Of a stretch of DNA of 20,109 nucleotides, positions 1 to 6,530 are shown one piece after another. Both the position numbers and the translations under genes were made by a program. The stretch is from DASUZB01 sp036377075 (GTDB lineage: Bacteria; Actinomycetota; CALGFH01), in contig DASUZB010000226.1 of assembly GCA_036377075.1 (NCBI GenBank), forward strand, positions 1 through 20,109, read 5' to 3'. Positions within the stretch are counted from its first letter, which is position 1. Each line of letters begins with the position of its first letter. The notes beneath the pieces are model-generated. The model had not been told where the DNA came from. It saw nothing but the letters and a program-made list of their open reading frames with translations, and did not search any database.

Positions 1-11
1 TAGCGGGGCAT
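1..11 (-). CDS. Start of a leftward gene cut by the window edge
   Basis: Only the ATG (minus strand, 11 to 9) and two further codons, reading Met-Pro-Arg, lie inside the window. What supports a real start is the strong ribosome binding site AGGAGGGG at 15-22, whose GGAGG core sits about 5 nt upstream of the ATG. The next gene upstream on the same strand, the cupin, ends at 191, so 23-190 would be its leader or promoter region. Product unknown. Confidence 0.35.
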
Positions 12-96
12 GCTCCCCTCCTGTCGCAACTGGCGCCGGACGGTCCGGCTGCCCGGCAGTGTCGGGCCAGCCCCGCCCGGGCCACATCGGGAGGTC

Positions 97-124
97 GTCC
101 CTACGTTGCGCCGCGCGGTCCCTA
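97..124. repeat. Two direct copies of GTCCCTA, 21 bp apart
   Basis: GTCCCTA occurs at 97-103 and again at 118-124, a spacing of two helical turns. The pair lies 86-113 bp upstream of the start codon at 11, in the gap behind the cupin gene. That position would suit a regulator binding site for the leftward gene, but the repeat is short and could be chance. Apart from this pair, I see nothing in 23-190. Confidence 0.25.
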
Positions 125-190
125 TCTTCGGCGGCGGCGCCGGTTACCCCGGCGGGCCGATCTCGCACGGGCTGGTCGCCGGCTGTCGGG

Positions 191-706
191 TTACGGGGTC
201 AGGTCGTCGATGGGGAAGACCAGTCCGTGTTGCTCGCACAGGTGGCGGGTGCGGTCGAAGTCCACCTGGGTGCCGTAGCGCGCCTGGTACCCCTCCGGCG
301 AGCCGGCCCCCGAGGCGACCTCGTCGAAGTAGTGCTCGAAGCCGGCGGGGGAGATGATCTCCAGGATCCGGCACGGGCCGGCGCCGGCGTTCCAGAAGGT
401 GTGCCACTGGTCGCGCGGCTTGAACGCCAGGTCACCGGCCTCGGCGTAGACCACGTCGTCGCCGAGCTGTGCTCCAAGCCGGCCCTCCAAGACGTAGCTG
501 TACTCGTCCTCGAGGCTGTGGCGGTGCCACGGCGCGGCCAGGTGCCGCGGCGGGATCGGGTGCTCGACCAGGGAGAACCCGCCGCCCGACTCCTCGCCCC
601 AGACCAGGAACCGGACCCCGACCGTGCCGAGGTCGATCAGCTTGCCGTCGCGCGGGCCGACGATCCGTGGCCCCTGCGACGCGTCGTAGCGTGGGCGTCG
701 TTGCAT
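191..706 (-). CDS. Single-domain cupin protein
   Basis: A 171-residue cupin_2-type protein. Motif 1 is visible as H61-x-H63, E68 and G75 (WHRHSLEDEYSYVLEG). Motif 2 keeps H102 and N106 (PRDQWHTFWN). H61, H63, E68 and H102 are the expected metal ligands, so a mononuclear metal beta-barrel is likely. The substrate cannot be told: cupins of this size include small dioxygenases, isomerases and binding proteins. No signal peptide is seen, so it should be cytoplasmic. I chose ATG at 706 over the GTG at 715 because GGAAGGG (715-721) sits 8 nt before the ATG and would overlap the GTG. Its upstream neighbour on the same strand is a VOC-gene remnant, so it may once have been the last gene of a GNAT-VOC-cupin unit. 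Confidence 0.85.
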   Translation of the reverse strand: MQRRPRYDASQGPRIVGPRDGKLIDLGTVGVRFLVWGEESGGGFSLVEHPIPPRHLAAPWHRHSLEDEYSYVLEGRLGAQLGDDVVYAEAGDLAFKPRDQWHTFWNAGAGPCRILEIISPAGFEHYFDEVASGAGSPEGYQARYGTQVDFDRTRHLCEQHGLVFPIDDLTP

Positions 707-714
707 CGCCAGCA

Positions 715-721
715 CCCTTCC
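715..721 (-). promoter_or_regulatory. Ribosome binding site deciding the cupin start
   Basis: GGAAGGG on the minus strand lies 8 nt before the ATG at 706. It overlaps the alternative GTG at 715, which argues against that start. Confidence 0.6.
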
Positions 722-736
722 GTGAGATCGAAGCCG

Positions 737-891
737 TCAGGGCTCTTCGGCGTGGAGCGTCTCGGCGTCGTAGGTCGAGACCTCGATGAGGTTGCCGTCA
801 GGTCGCGGAAGTAGACCGAGGTGATCGGGCCGGTCGCGCCGGTCCGGGAGACCGGGCACTCCTCGAGATGATGGCCGGGCACGCTAGGGGA
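737..891 (-). pseudogene. Frameshifted C-terminal fragment of a VOC/glyoxalase protein
   Basis: The stretch directly after the GNAT stop reads GHHLEECPVSRTGATGP and then ITSVYFRD in the same frame. After one frame change at about 800 it continues DGNLIEVSTYDAETLH and stops at 737-739. FRDPDGNLIE is the hallmark C-terminal motif of vicinal-oxygen-chelate proteins, whose Glu is a metal ligand. The N-terminal two thirds are absent: the fragment starts immediately behind the upstream stop codon. One base seems to be missing between the codons for FRD and DGN. Both the truncation and the frameshift indicate a dead gene. A sequencing indel could explain the frameshift but not the missing N-terminal part. 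Confidence 0.75.
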
Positions 892-1494
892 TCAGAAGTC
901 GACCCGCATCACGACGCGTCGCAAGGTCGGCCGGCTGACCTGGGTGAAGCCGGCGTCGGCGAACACGCCTTCGGTACCGACGTGGAGCTCTTCCAGGATC
1001 ACGTTCTTCGTGGTCATGGGGTAGCCCTCGACGGCGCGAGCGCCTCGCCGGCGGGCGAAGTCCACCGCGGCGCGCGCGAGTGCGCGGCTGACGCCGCGCT
1101 TGCGGAAGCCCGCGCGGGTGACGAAGCAGGTCACGGCCCAGACGCCGTCGTCGGTCTTGTCCTCCGCTCGTCCCTCCCAGGGGACGCGGAAGGTGCGCAG
1201 CAGGCCCGCGTAGGCGGTGCGTGGCTCGACCGCGCACCAGCCGACGGGCTCGCCGTCGAGGTAGGCGACGAGGCCGCTGGTCGTACCCGACTCCGGATGG
1301 CCGCAGTCGGCCTGCTGGCGCAGCCGGTGGGCGCGTTCCTCGGCGGGGAACGAGGCAAAGGACTCCCGCGGACGCAGCTTGTACCGCTGGCACTGGCAGT
1401 TGGACGCCGTGCCGCGCGTGCCGAGGACAGTCTGCAGGTCTTCCCAGGTCGCCTCGTTGGCGGGCACGACCAGGATCGCGGGTTCGGTGGCCAT
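892..1494 (-). CDS. GNAT-family N-acetyltransferase
   Basis: A 200-residue protein with a GNAT core. The beta4-alpha3 acetyl-CoA motif is at residues 121-145, where CFVTRAGFRKRGVSRAL matches the R-x-x-G-x-G/S pattern, followed by the C-terminal AGF-x-x-V strand typical of the fold. Upstream it carries CQCQR (33-37), LVAYLDGEPVGWCAVEPR (75-92) and DDGVWAVTCF (115-124). It should transfer an acetyl group from acetyl-CoA to an amine or small molecule; the acceptor is unknown. The frame stays open to 1644, but I place the start at ATG 1494 because recognisable family sequence begins there (MATEPAILVVPANEATWEDL). No strong Shine-Dalgarno sequence is visible, so the start is less certain than the family. 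It is divergent from the VOC gene at 1724. Confidence 0.85.
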   Translation of the reverse strand: MATEPAILVVPANEATWEDLQTVLGTRGTASNCQCQRYKLRPRESFASFPAEERAHRLRQQADCGHPESGTTSGLVAYLDGEPVGWCAVEPRTAYAGLLRTFRVPWEGRAEDKTDDGVWAVTCFVTRAGFRKRGVSRALARAAVDFARRRGARAVEGYPMTTKNVILEELHVGTEGVFADAGFTQVSRPTLRRVVMRVDF

Positions 1495-1723
1495 GGTGCG
1501 CACGATTCTGCAGGTCGAATGGGCCTGGCGCCAGGTCTTCGCCTCCAGCCACGACCGCACGGATGCGGGCGCATTCACGGCGTTGGCCGCCAGGACAAGG
1601 AGCTGACGGGGATACTCTGGGCTCTGTTGAGCAGTCCTGAGCATGTTGGTCAGCCACCCTGCTCATCTGGTCTGACATCCCCGGCGACGAGGGTTGCTGG
1701 CGGTGACACAGGAGGAGGTTCCG
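1495..1723. other. Divergent intergenic region between the GNAT and VOC genes
   Basis: It should contain both promoters, but no convincing -35/-10 pair was found. A perfect inverted repeat TGAGCAG (1628-1634) / CTGCTCA (1659-1665) with a 24-nt gap lies in its less GC-rich part and could be a regulator site. The minus-strand frame continuous with the GNAT gene stays open here, so a longer GNAT N-terminus cannot be fully excluded. Confidence 0.3.
1711..1718 (+). promoter_or_regulatory. Ribosome binding site deciding the VOC start
   Basis: GGAGGAGG with a 5-nt spacer to GTG 1724 picks this start over in-frame TTG 1694 and GTG 1703. Confidence 0.7.
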
Positions 1724-2140
1724 GTGGGATTGGGCGACCACACGGTCGAGGCGGCGATGGCCGTGTCCGACCTCGGCAGGGCCAAGCGCTTCTACGAGGA
1801 CCAGCTGGGGCTGGTGCCGGGGGAGGAGGATGACCAGGGCGTGCGCTATCCCTGCGCGGAGGGGACCGGGATCTTCGTCTACCTCTCCCCGCAGAACGCG
1901 GGCAGGTCGTCCGCGACGCTCGCCGGCTGGTTCGTCGATGACCTCGACCGGACGATGGAGGAACTCGGGGGGCGGGGCGTGACCTTCGAGCGGTACGACC
2001 AGCCCGGCCTCAAGACCGACGAGCGCGGCGTCTTCGACGCCGGCCGGTTCAGGGCCGCCTGGGTCAAGGACCCGGACGGCAACACCATGGCGATCACCCA
2101 GGTCGAGCGATCTGGAGGCCGGCCTCCCGGGACCCGCTGA
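1724..2140 (+). CDS. VOC-family (glyoxalase/bleomycin resistance-like) protein
   Basis: A 138-residue protein with one pair of beta-alpha-beta-beta-beta units. The first unit begins EAAMAVSDLGRAKRFYEDQLGL, the standard VOC opening. The second includes WFVDDLDRTMEELGGRGV and ends with AAWVKDPDGNTMAITQV. In metal-dependent members the strand after DPDGN carries a Glu ligand (N-x-I/L-E); here the sequence is N-T-M-A-I-T-Q, so that ligand is absent. A binding or resistance role is therefore more likely than classical glyoxalase activity. The GTG start at 1724 is fixed by GGAGGAGG five nt upstream. It is the only plus-strand gene in the left half and is convergent with the aldo/keto reductase. Confidence 0.85.
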   Translation: MGLGDHTVEAAMAVSDLGRAKRFYEDQLGLVPGEEDDQGVRYPCAEGTGIFVYLSPQNAGRSSATLAGWFVDDLDRTMEELGGRGVTFERYDQPGLKTDERGVFDAGRFRAAWVKDPDGNTMAITQVERSGGRPPGTR

Positions 2141-2249
2141 CCGTGAGCGCGTCACAGAGCAGCGGCACGTCGCTGACCGGACCCGGCAGCGGGAACAGGT
2201 TGTGCGGGTCTTCGGGGAACTCGGAGTTGCCGATCAGCTGCAACGACGC
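2141..2249 (-). other. Coding-like stretch following the aldo/keto reductase stop
   Basis: Read on the minus strand in the reductase frame, the 36 codons after the TAG (2250-2252) contain no stop. They have G or C at position 3 in 33 of 36, against about 25 at position 1 and 15 at position 2, counted by eye. That periodicity is typical of real high-GC coding DNA. The peptide includes LQLIGNSEFPEDPHNLFPLP. I do not recognise it. It may be the remnant of a former gene or an ancestral reductase extension. It is too short to be certain. Confidence 0.4.
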
Positions 2250-3305
2250 CTACTGCCACCGATAGGGAGCTGATGCCGGCAGGTCGATCTTCGGCTCGAG
2301 GTCGCCGTAGACCATCTGACCCTGCGGTCCCCGCAGCAGCTCGTAGGGGAACCCCAGCTCGATCCGGCTCGCCTCGTCCAGGCCCGCAAGCTGCTCGGCC
2401 GAGAGGTCGACGTCGAGGCTGCCGAGGACGTCGTGGAGCTGCTCGAGGGTGCGGACGCCGACGATCGGGATGAGCTGGCGGCCGCGCTGGCGCACCCAGG
2501 CGGCCGCCACCTGCGCCGAGGTCGTCCCGAGCTGGTCGGCGACACGGTCGACCTCGCGGGCGATCCGCAGGTTCCGCTCGGTCAGGCGTGCCTGGTTGGC
2601 GGCGGTGCGCCTGCTGTCCTGCGGGGTCGTGGAGGGGCCGCGGGTGTACTTGCCGGTGAGGATACCGGCGCCCAACGGCGCCCAGGCACACACCGTCAGG
2701 CCGAACGCGTCGGCCACCGGCAGCAGCTCGCGCTCGGCGGTGCGCTCGATCAGGCTGTACTCGACCTGCAGGGCGACCAGTGGGTTCCAGCCGCGCAGCG
2801 CGGCCAGCGTATTGGCCTGCGACGCGATCCAGGCAGGTGCGTCGGACAGCGCCGCATGGAGGACCGTGCCGGCCCGGACCAGGTCGTCGAGGCCGCGCAC
2901 GACCTCCTCGACTGGGGTGGTGTAGTCCCAGGCATGCACCCATAGCAGATCCAGGTAGTCGGTGCGCAGGCGTTGCAGGCTGGCCTGGACCGAGGCCCGC
3001 AGGTTCTTGCGCGCGTTGCCGGCGGCGTTGGGATCGCCGGAGCGCATCGCCAGGGTGTACTTCGTGGCCACGACCCAGCGGTCGCGTCCAGGGCCGAGGA
3101 AGCTGCCGACGATCTCCTCCGACTGGCCCTCGTGGTAGGCGTTGGCGGTGTCGAGGAAGTTGCCGCCCGCCTCGGCGAACGCGCCCAGGATCCGGTGGCT
3201 CTCCTTCTCGTCGGCTCCGAAGCCCCAGGCGTCGCCGAAGCTCATGGTGCCCAGGCACAGCTCGGAGACGCGCAGGCCGCTCGGGCCCAGCAGCTTGTAG
3301 CGCAT
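2250..3305 (-). CDS. Aldo/keto reductase
   Basis: A 351-residue NAD(P)H-dependent oxidoreductase of the AKR superfamily (TIM barrel). The catalytic tetrad is complete: D52 and Y57 (NFLDTANAYHEG), K82 (VVATKYTL) and H124 (LLWVHAWDY). The N-terminus (MRYKLLGPSGLRVSELCLGT) and the C-terminal cofactor region (IPIVGVRTLEQLHDVLGSLD) are normal, and the length is usual for the family. It should reduce aldehydes or ketones; the natural substrate is unknown. ATG 3305 has AAGGA (3316-3320) 10 nt upstream. It lies 84 bp behind a LuxR-family regulator on the same strand, so the two may be co-transcribed and the regulator may control it. Confidence 0.93.
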   Translation of the reverse strand: MRYKLLGPSGLRVSELCLGTMSFGDAWGFGADEKESHRILGAFAEAGGNFLDTANAYHEGQSEEIVGSFLGPGRDRWVVATKYTLAMRSGDPNAAGNARKNLRASVQASLQRLRTDYLDLLWVHAWDYTTPVEEVVRGLDDLVRAGTVLHAALSDAPAWIASQANTLAALRGWNPLVALQVEYSLIERTAERELLPVADAFGLTVCAWAPLGAGILTGKYTRGPSTTPQDSRRTAANQARLTERNLRIAREVDRVADQLGTTSAQVAAAWVRQRGRQLIPIVGVRTLEQLHDVLGSLDVDLSAEQLAGLDEASRIELGFPYELLRGPQGQMVYGDLEPKIDLPASAPYRWQ

Positions 3306-3374
3306 GGCACGCTCATCCTTCTTCTGCTTGGTGCGGATGCGTGCAGGATGATGGCCGGCCGGTGCGGAAGCATG

Positions 3375-3386
3375 GGGGATGTCCCC
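3375..3386. promoter_or_regulatory. Small palindrome GGGGA-TG-TCCCC before the aldo/keto reductase
   Basis: A 12-bp inverted repeat with 5-bp arms lies in the 84-bp gap between the regulator stop (3390) and the reductase start (3305). It could be an operator or a small hairpin. No matching second copy was seen elsewhere in the window. Confidence 0.25.
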
Positions 3387-3389
3387 TAT

Positions 3390-5042
3390 CTACGGGCTGA
3401 TCCTCTGCCGGGTCGCGTAGGCGGCCGCCTCGGCCCGGTTGCGCAGGCCGAGCTTTGACAGCACGTTCCCGACGTGGTGCTCGGCCGTCTTGCGGGAGAT
3501 GTAGAGCCGGTCGCCGATCTCGGCGTTGGAGAGCCCGGCGCCGATGAGCTGGAGGACCTCGGCCTCGCGCTTGGTCAGCGCGCCGATGCCCTTGGGGCCG
3601 ATCCGGATGGGTGCACCCAGCGACCGCAGCAGCGCCCCGGCGGCGTCGGCGTGCCGGAGCGCCTGCAACCGCTCGAAGTCCAGGAGCGCTGATCTCGCTT
3701 CGGCGACGGCGACCTCGGGCGAGCGTTGCGCCAGCGCGCGCGCCATCTCCAGGCGCGTCCTGGCAAGCTCCATCGGCAGCTCGGCCCGTGCGAAGCCCTC
3801 CAGTGCTTCGTGCAGGCAGGCGCGCGCGTCTCCCTCCTTCCCGACGGCGACGCAGACCCGCCCCTTCGCCAGCGCGGCGACCGCCCTCAGGTAGGGTCCC
3901 CGCTGCGCCTCGGCGACGCGGGTCAGGCGCCGGGTGACTCGCCGTGCGTCGTTGAGGTTCCCCTGCTCGAGGTAGGCATCGACCAGGAGCGCGAGCAGCG
4001 GCCCCACCATGGTCGACTCGCCGACCGTGGGAACCTCGTCGTCGGGGCCTTCGGTGGCCCGCTCGAGCAGGTCCCGCGCCCGCGCCGTCTCGCCGCGGGC
4101 GAGGTGGAGGGCGGCGAGGGTGCGGACGGCGTCCGGATGCTGCTCGAGCCCGTCCAGCAGCTGGGCGGCCTCCTCGAGGCGGCCCTGCCGGACGCGCAGG
4201 TCCGCGAGGCGGATGACCGCAGCGGCGCGCCGCGCCGACAGTCCCCGGTCGAAGTGGTGGGCGGCCTCGATCAACTGGGCTTCCGCCTCCTGCCAGCGTC
4301 CGGCCGCGGTGAGAATGCCCCCGTAGTGGGCCCGGCAGAAGGCGGCCACGACGTTGCTCCGCCGCATGCGCTCGGCAGCCGCGCGCATCCACTGGTCGGC
4401 ACGCGGGACGTCGTTGACCAGCTCGCACGCCCAGAGGAGTCCGCAGAAGATCTCGTCCACCGTGGCGAGCTCGGTCAGCTCGCCGGCGCAGGCTGCCGCC
4501 AGCGCCTCGTCGGAGAGCACCAGTCCCTCCTCGACGCGGTCGGTCATGACGAACAGCCCACCGAGATAGGCCAGCGCCAAGAACTCGATGTCGGGATCGC
4601 CGAATCGGCGTCCGATCGCGATCGCCTCGCGGAGCAGGTCCTCGCGCACCTGCGCGTCCGGTTCGGAGAAGGCCTTGATGATCAGCACCCAGCCGTACTC
4701 GGGTCGATCCTCGCCGGCTTCCTCGAGGATGGTGCGGGCGCGCGCGAGCCATCCGCTCCGAACGGCCCAATCGCCGAGGACGTTCCCGGTGATCCAGGCG
4801 GCGGTGCGCGCCGCCCGACCGGCAGCCATGGTCTGGCGTTCCCGACGGTAGGCGGAACAGGCGCGCTCGTACTGCGCCGCGGCGGCGGCGTACGCGCGCT
4901 CGAGGTACAGCGCCTCGGCAAGGCCTTCGAGCGCCTCGCCCGACTCGACCTCCGCGAGGGCGAGCTCGAACGCACGGCGAGCGCTCGCGGCGTCGCCGTC
5001 ACGAAGGGCCGCCAGGCCCTCTTCGATCAGGGGCGAGCTCAC
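3390..5042 (-). CDS. LuxR-type transcriptional regulator with TPR-like helical repeats
   Basis: A 550-residue protein. Residues 1 to about 480 are a chain of helical hairpins rich in Ala, Leu and Glu, of TPR type (for example EGLAALRDGDAASARRAFEL, and ALHLARGETARARDLLERAT). The last ~60 residues form a LuxR/GerE helix-turn-helix (ALTKREAEVLQLIGAGLSNA, then ISRKTAEHHVGNVLSKL). There is no receiver domain and no N-terminal P-loop ATPase domain as in the large MalT/LAL regulators, so it probably senses a ligand or partner through the repeats. The frame is open to 5138, but GTG 5042 (reading M-S-S-P-L-I-E-E-G) fits the start of the helical domain best. No good Shine-Dalgarno is visible, so the start is uncertain. 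It probably regulates itself and the downstream aldo/keto reductase. Confidence 0.88.
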   Translation of the reverse strand: MSSPLIEEGLAALRDGDAASARRAFELALAEVESGEALEGLAEALYLERAYAAAAAQYERACSAYRRERQTMAAGRAARTAAWITGNVLGDWAVRSGWLARARTILEEAGEDRPEYGWVLIIKAFSEPDAQVREDLLREAIAIGRRFGDPDIEFLALAYLGGLFVMTDRVEEGLVLSDEALAAACAGELTELATVDEIFCGLLWACELVNDVPRADQWMRAAAERMRRSNVVAAFCRAHYGGILTAAGRWQEAEAQLIEAAHHFDRGLSARRAAAVIRLADLRVRQGRLEEAAQLLDGLEQHPDAVRTLAALHLARGETARARDLLERATEGPDDEVPTVGESTMVGPLLALLVDAYLEQGNLNDARRVTRRLTRVAEAQRGPYLRAVAALAKGRVCVAVGKEGDARACLHEALEGFARAELPMELARTRLEMARALAQRSPEVAVAEARSALLDFERLQALRHADAAGALLRSLGAPIRIGPKGIGALTKREAEVLQLIGAGLSNAEIGDRLYISRKTAEHHVGNVLSKLGLRNRAEAAAYATRQRISP

Positions 5043-5134
5043 GACCCGATGATGGCACGCAAGGGCGGGTTGCAGCTCGGATGGTGCCCGAGCAACATCG
5101 GCGAGTGTGGCCGATCTGATCCATCTCCGGGGCG

Positions 5135-5145
5135 CCAACCGTTGG
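5135..5145. promoter_or_regulatory. Palindrome CCAAC-C-GTTGG upstream of the LuxR regulator
   Basis: A perfect 11-bp palindrome lies about 93 bp upstream of the GTG at 5042, just behind the Ddn-like gene stop at 5148. Its position suits an operator for the regulator gene or part of a weak terminator for the upstream operon. No T-run accompanies it. Confidence 0.25.
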
Positions 5146-5147
5146 GC

Positions 5148-5582
5148 TTAGTCCTGGCGGGTCAGCATGAACACCGGAACCCGACGCGTGGTCCTGGCCT
5201 GGTGTTCGACGAGTTGGGGAGCCTCGGCGACCAGCTTCGGCCACAGGTTGGCGCGGGCGGTGCCGTCCAGCTCCTCCGCCAGGACCGTGAACGCCTGTGC
5301 CCCCACCTCGACGGTGATCCTGGGGTTGGCCTTGAGGTTGTGGTACCAGTCCGGGTGGGTTGGCGACCCTCCGTTGGAGGCGACGATCGCGAAGCGGCCG
5401 CCTCCCTGGGGGAAGCAGCCCAGCGGCGTGACCCGCTCGATCCCGGACTTGGCACCGAGGTGGTGGACGAGGATCAGCGTGGTGCCCGCCCATGGCCCGC
5501 CGACACGACCCCCGTTCGCCCGGAACTCCTCGACGATCATGGCGTTGTAGTCGTTGGCCCCGCCCGAAGCCGAGTTCGCCAT
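5148..5582 (-). CDS. Ddn-type deazaflavin (F420)-dependent nitroreductase-family protein
   Basis: A 144-residue split-barrel protein of the DUF385/Ddn family. Recognisable blocks are NAMIVEEFRANGGRVGG (13-29), TTLILVHHLGAKSGIERVTP (34-53), FAIVASNGGSPTHPDWYHNL (64-83) and NPRITVEVGAQAFTVLAEEL (86-105). Family members bind the actinobacterial cofactor F420 and reduce nitro compounds, quinones or similar acceptors; the substrate here is unknown. ATG 5582 is preceded by GGAGGGG (5586-5592), so the longer open frame to 5675 is not used. It starts 16 bp after the stop of the DUF899 gene on the same strand, and its ribosome site lies in that gap, so the two form a tight operon. Confidence 0.9.
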   Translation of the reverse strand: MANSASGGANDYNAMIVEEFRANGGRVGGPWAGTTLILVHHLGAKSGIERVTPLGCFPQGGGRFAIVASNGGSPTHPDWYHNLKANPRITVEVGAQAFTVLAEELDGTARANLWPKLVAEAPQLVEHQARTTRRVPVFMLTRQD

Positions 5583-5585
5583 GAT

Positions 5586-5592
5586 CCCCTCC
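5586..5592 (-). promoter_or_regulatory. Ribosome binding site deciding the Ddn-like start
   Basis: GGAGGGG on the minus strand lies between the DUF899 stop and ATG 5582. Its GGAGG core has a 5-nt spacer and fixes the short form of the protein. Confidence 0.65.
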
Positions 5593-5598
5593 AACGCC

Positions 5599-6336
5599 TC
5601 AGACGTACTCGTCGTGGCGGCGGATCCAGAGCTGCCACGCGTCGCCCTCGTCGCGGCCCTTCGGTGCCCGGTCAAGGATCGGGTAGTAGCCCATCAGGAA
5701 CTCGACCCCACGCCACGTGGTCGCGTAGGTCTGGTAGACGGCGCCGTCCTGGAGCGTGAAGGCGGTCACCGCTGGTGACTCCGAGAGGTACCCGCTGACG
5801 TCGGTGCCGGCCGCGGCCGCGTTCTGGTAGACGATCGGCGGCAGCCCACCCTCCGGAGGCACGGTGAACTCGCGCATCTGCTCCTCGGTGTTGGAGGCGC
5901 CAAGGTCGTAGTTGAAGTCGGTGTTCGCCGCCGAGACCCAGGGAAGGCTCCAACCCATCCTCTGCCTGTACGCCTGCAGCTTCGCCAGCGGGGCCCGCGA
6001 AACCAGCACCAGGGTCACGTCGCGGGCATGGAGGTGCGGCAGCAGGCCGTCGAGGCCATCGGCGATCGAGGAGTTGACCGGGTCCCCCGCCTGGTAGCTC
6101 GGTCCGAACATGAAGTGGTAGACCAGCAGCTGGGAGCGGCCGTCGAAGAGCTCGGCCAGGGTTCGCGTCCCGTCGCCGGTGTCGAACCGGTACTCCTTCT
6201 CGATCGCGACCCAGGGCAGCTCGCGGCGCTGGCGCGCCAGCTCGTCCCCCATCCGGGTGTGCTCCTTCTCGCGTTGAAGCAACTCGTCACGAGCGGCCTG
6301 CCACTCCTGCCGGCCGACAACCTTGTGATCCGTCAT
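5599..6336 (-). CDS. DUF899 thioredoxin-like protein lacking the usual CxxC
   Basis: A 245-residue DUF899-family protein. Typical blocks are present: REWQ-like start VGRQEWQAARDELL (7-20), KEHTRMGDELARQRRELPWV (24-43), LLVYHFMFGP (70-79), LVLVSRAPLAKLQAYRQRMG (109-128) and LPWVSAANTDFNYDLG (131-146). The fold is thioredoxin-like. In many relatives MFGP is followed by a Cys-Pro-x-Cys pair, but here the sequence is AGDPVNSS (83-90), with Asp85 and Asn88 where the cysteines would be. A thiol-disulfide reaction at that site is thus unlikely. ATG 6336 has a textbook AAGGAGG (6346-6352) 9 nt upstream. It is first in an operon with the Ddn-like gene. Confidence 0.9.
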   Translation of the reverse strand: MTDHKVVGRQEWQAARDELLQREKEHTRMGDELARQRRELPWVAIEKEYRFDTGDGTRTLAELFDGRSQLLVYHFMFGPSYQAGDPVNSSIADGLDGLLPHLHARDVTLVLVSRAPLAKLQAYRQRMGWSLPWVSAANTDFNYDLGASNTEEQMREFTVPPEGGLPPIVYQNAAAAGTDVSGYLSESPAVTAFTLQDGAVYQTYATTWRGVEFLMGYYPILDRAPKGRDEGDAWQLWIRRHDEYV

Positions 6337-6530
6337 CGCGTCTTGCCTCCTTCGTCGTGCTGCTGCGCGGAATCAGCACCCGTCCCTCTTCCTCCGGTTC
6401 TGCCGTGTCCCTGTGGGTTCGGCGCCGCTTGTTGGCGGCCTACTGATACAGACCAGCCAGATGCGCGGGAATCGCCGCGGGCCGGCCCGTGACTTCGGAG
6501 CTTTCTGCCGGCCTGGGCCGGGTGCCTGGC

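Noticed and set aside
884..2155. A 423-codon minus-strand open frame across the GNAT and VOC genes
   Set aside because: It overlaps both recognised genes in a wrong frame and encodes low-complexity Arg/Pro-rich sequence.
3726..5759. A 677-codon plus-strand open frame opposite the LuxR regulator, Ddn-like and DUF899 genes
   Set aside because: It is the antisense shadow of well-recognised minus-strand genes. Its translation is rich in Arg, Gly and Gln with no family motif, as expected in high-GC DNA.
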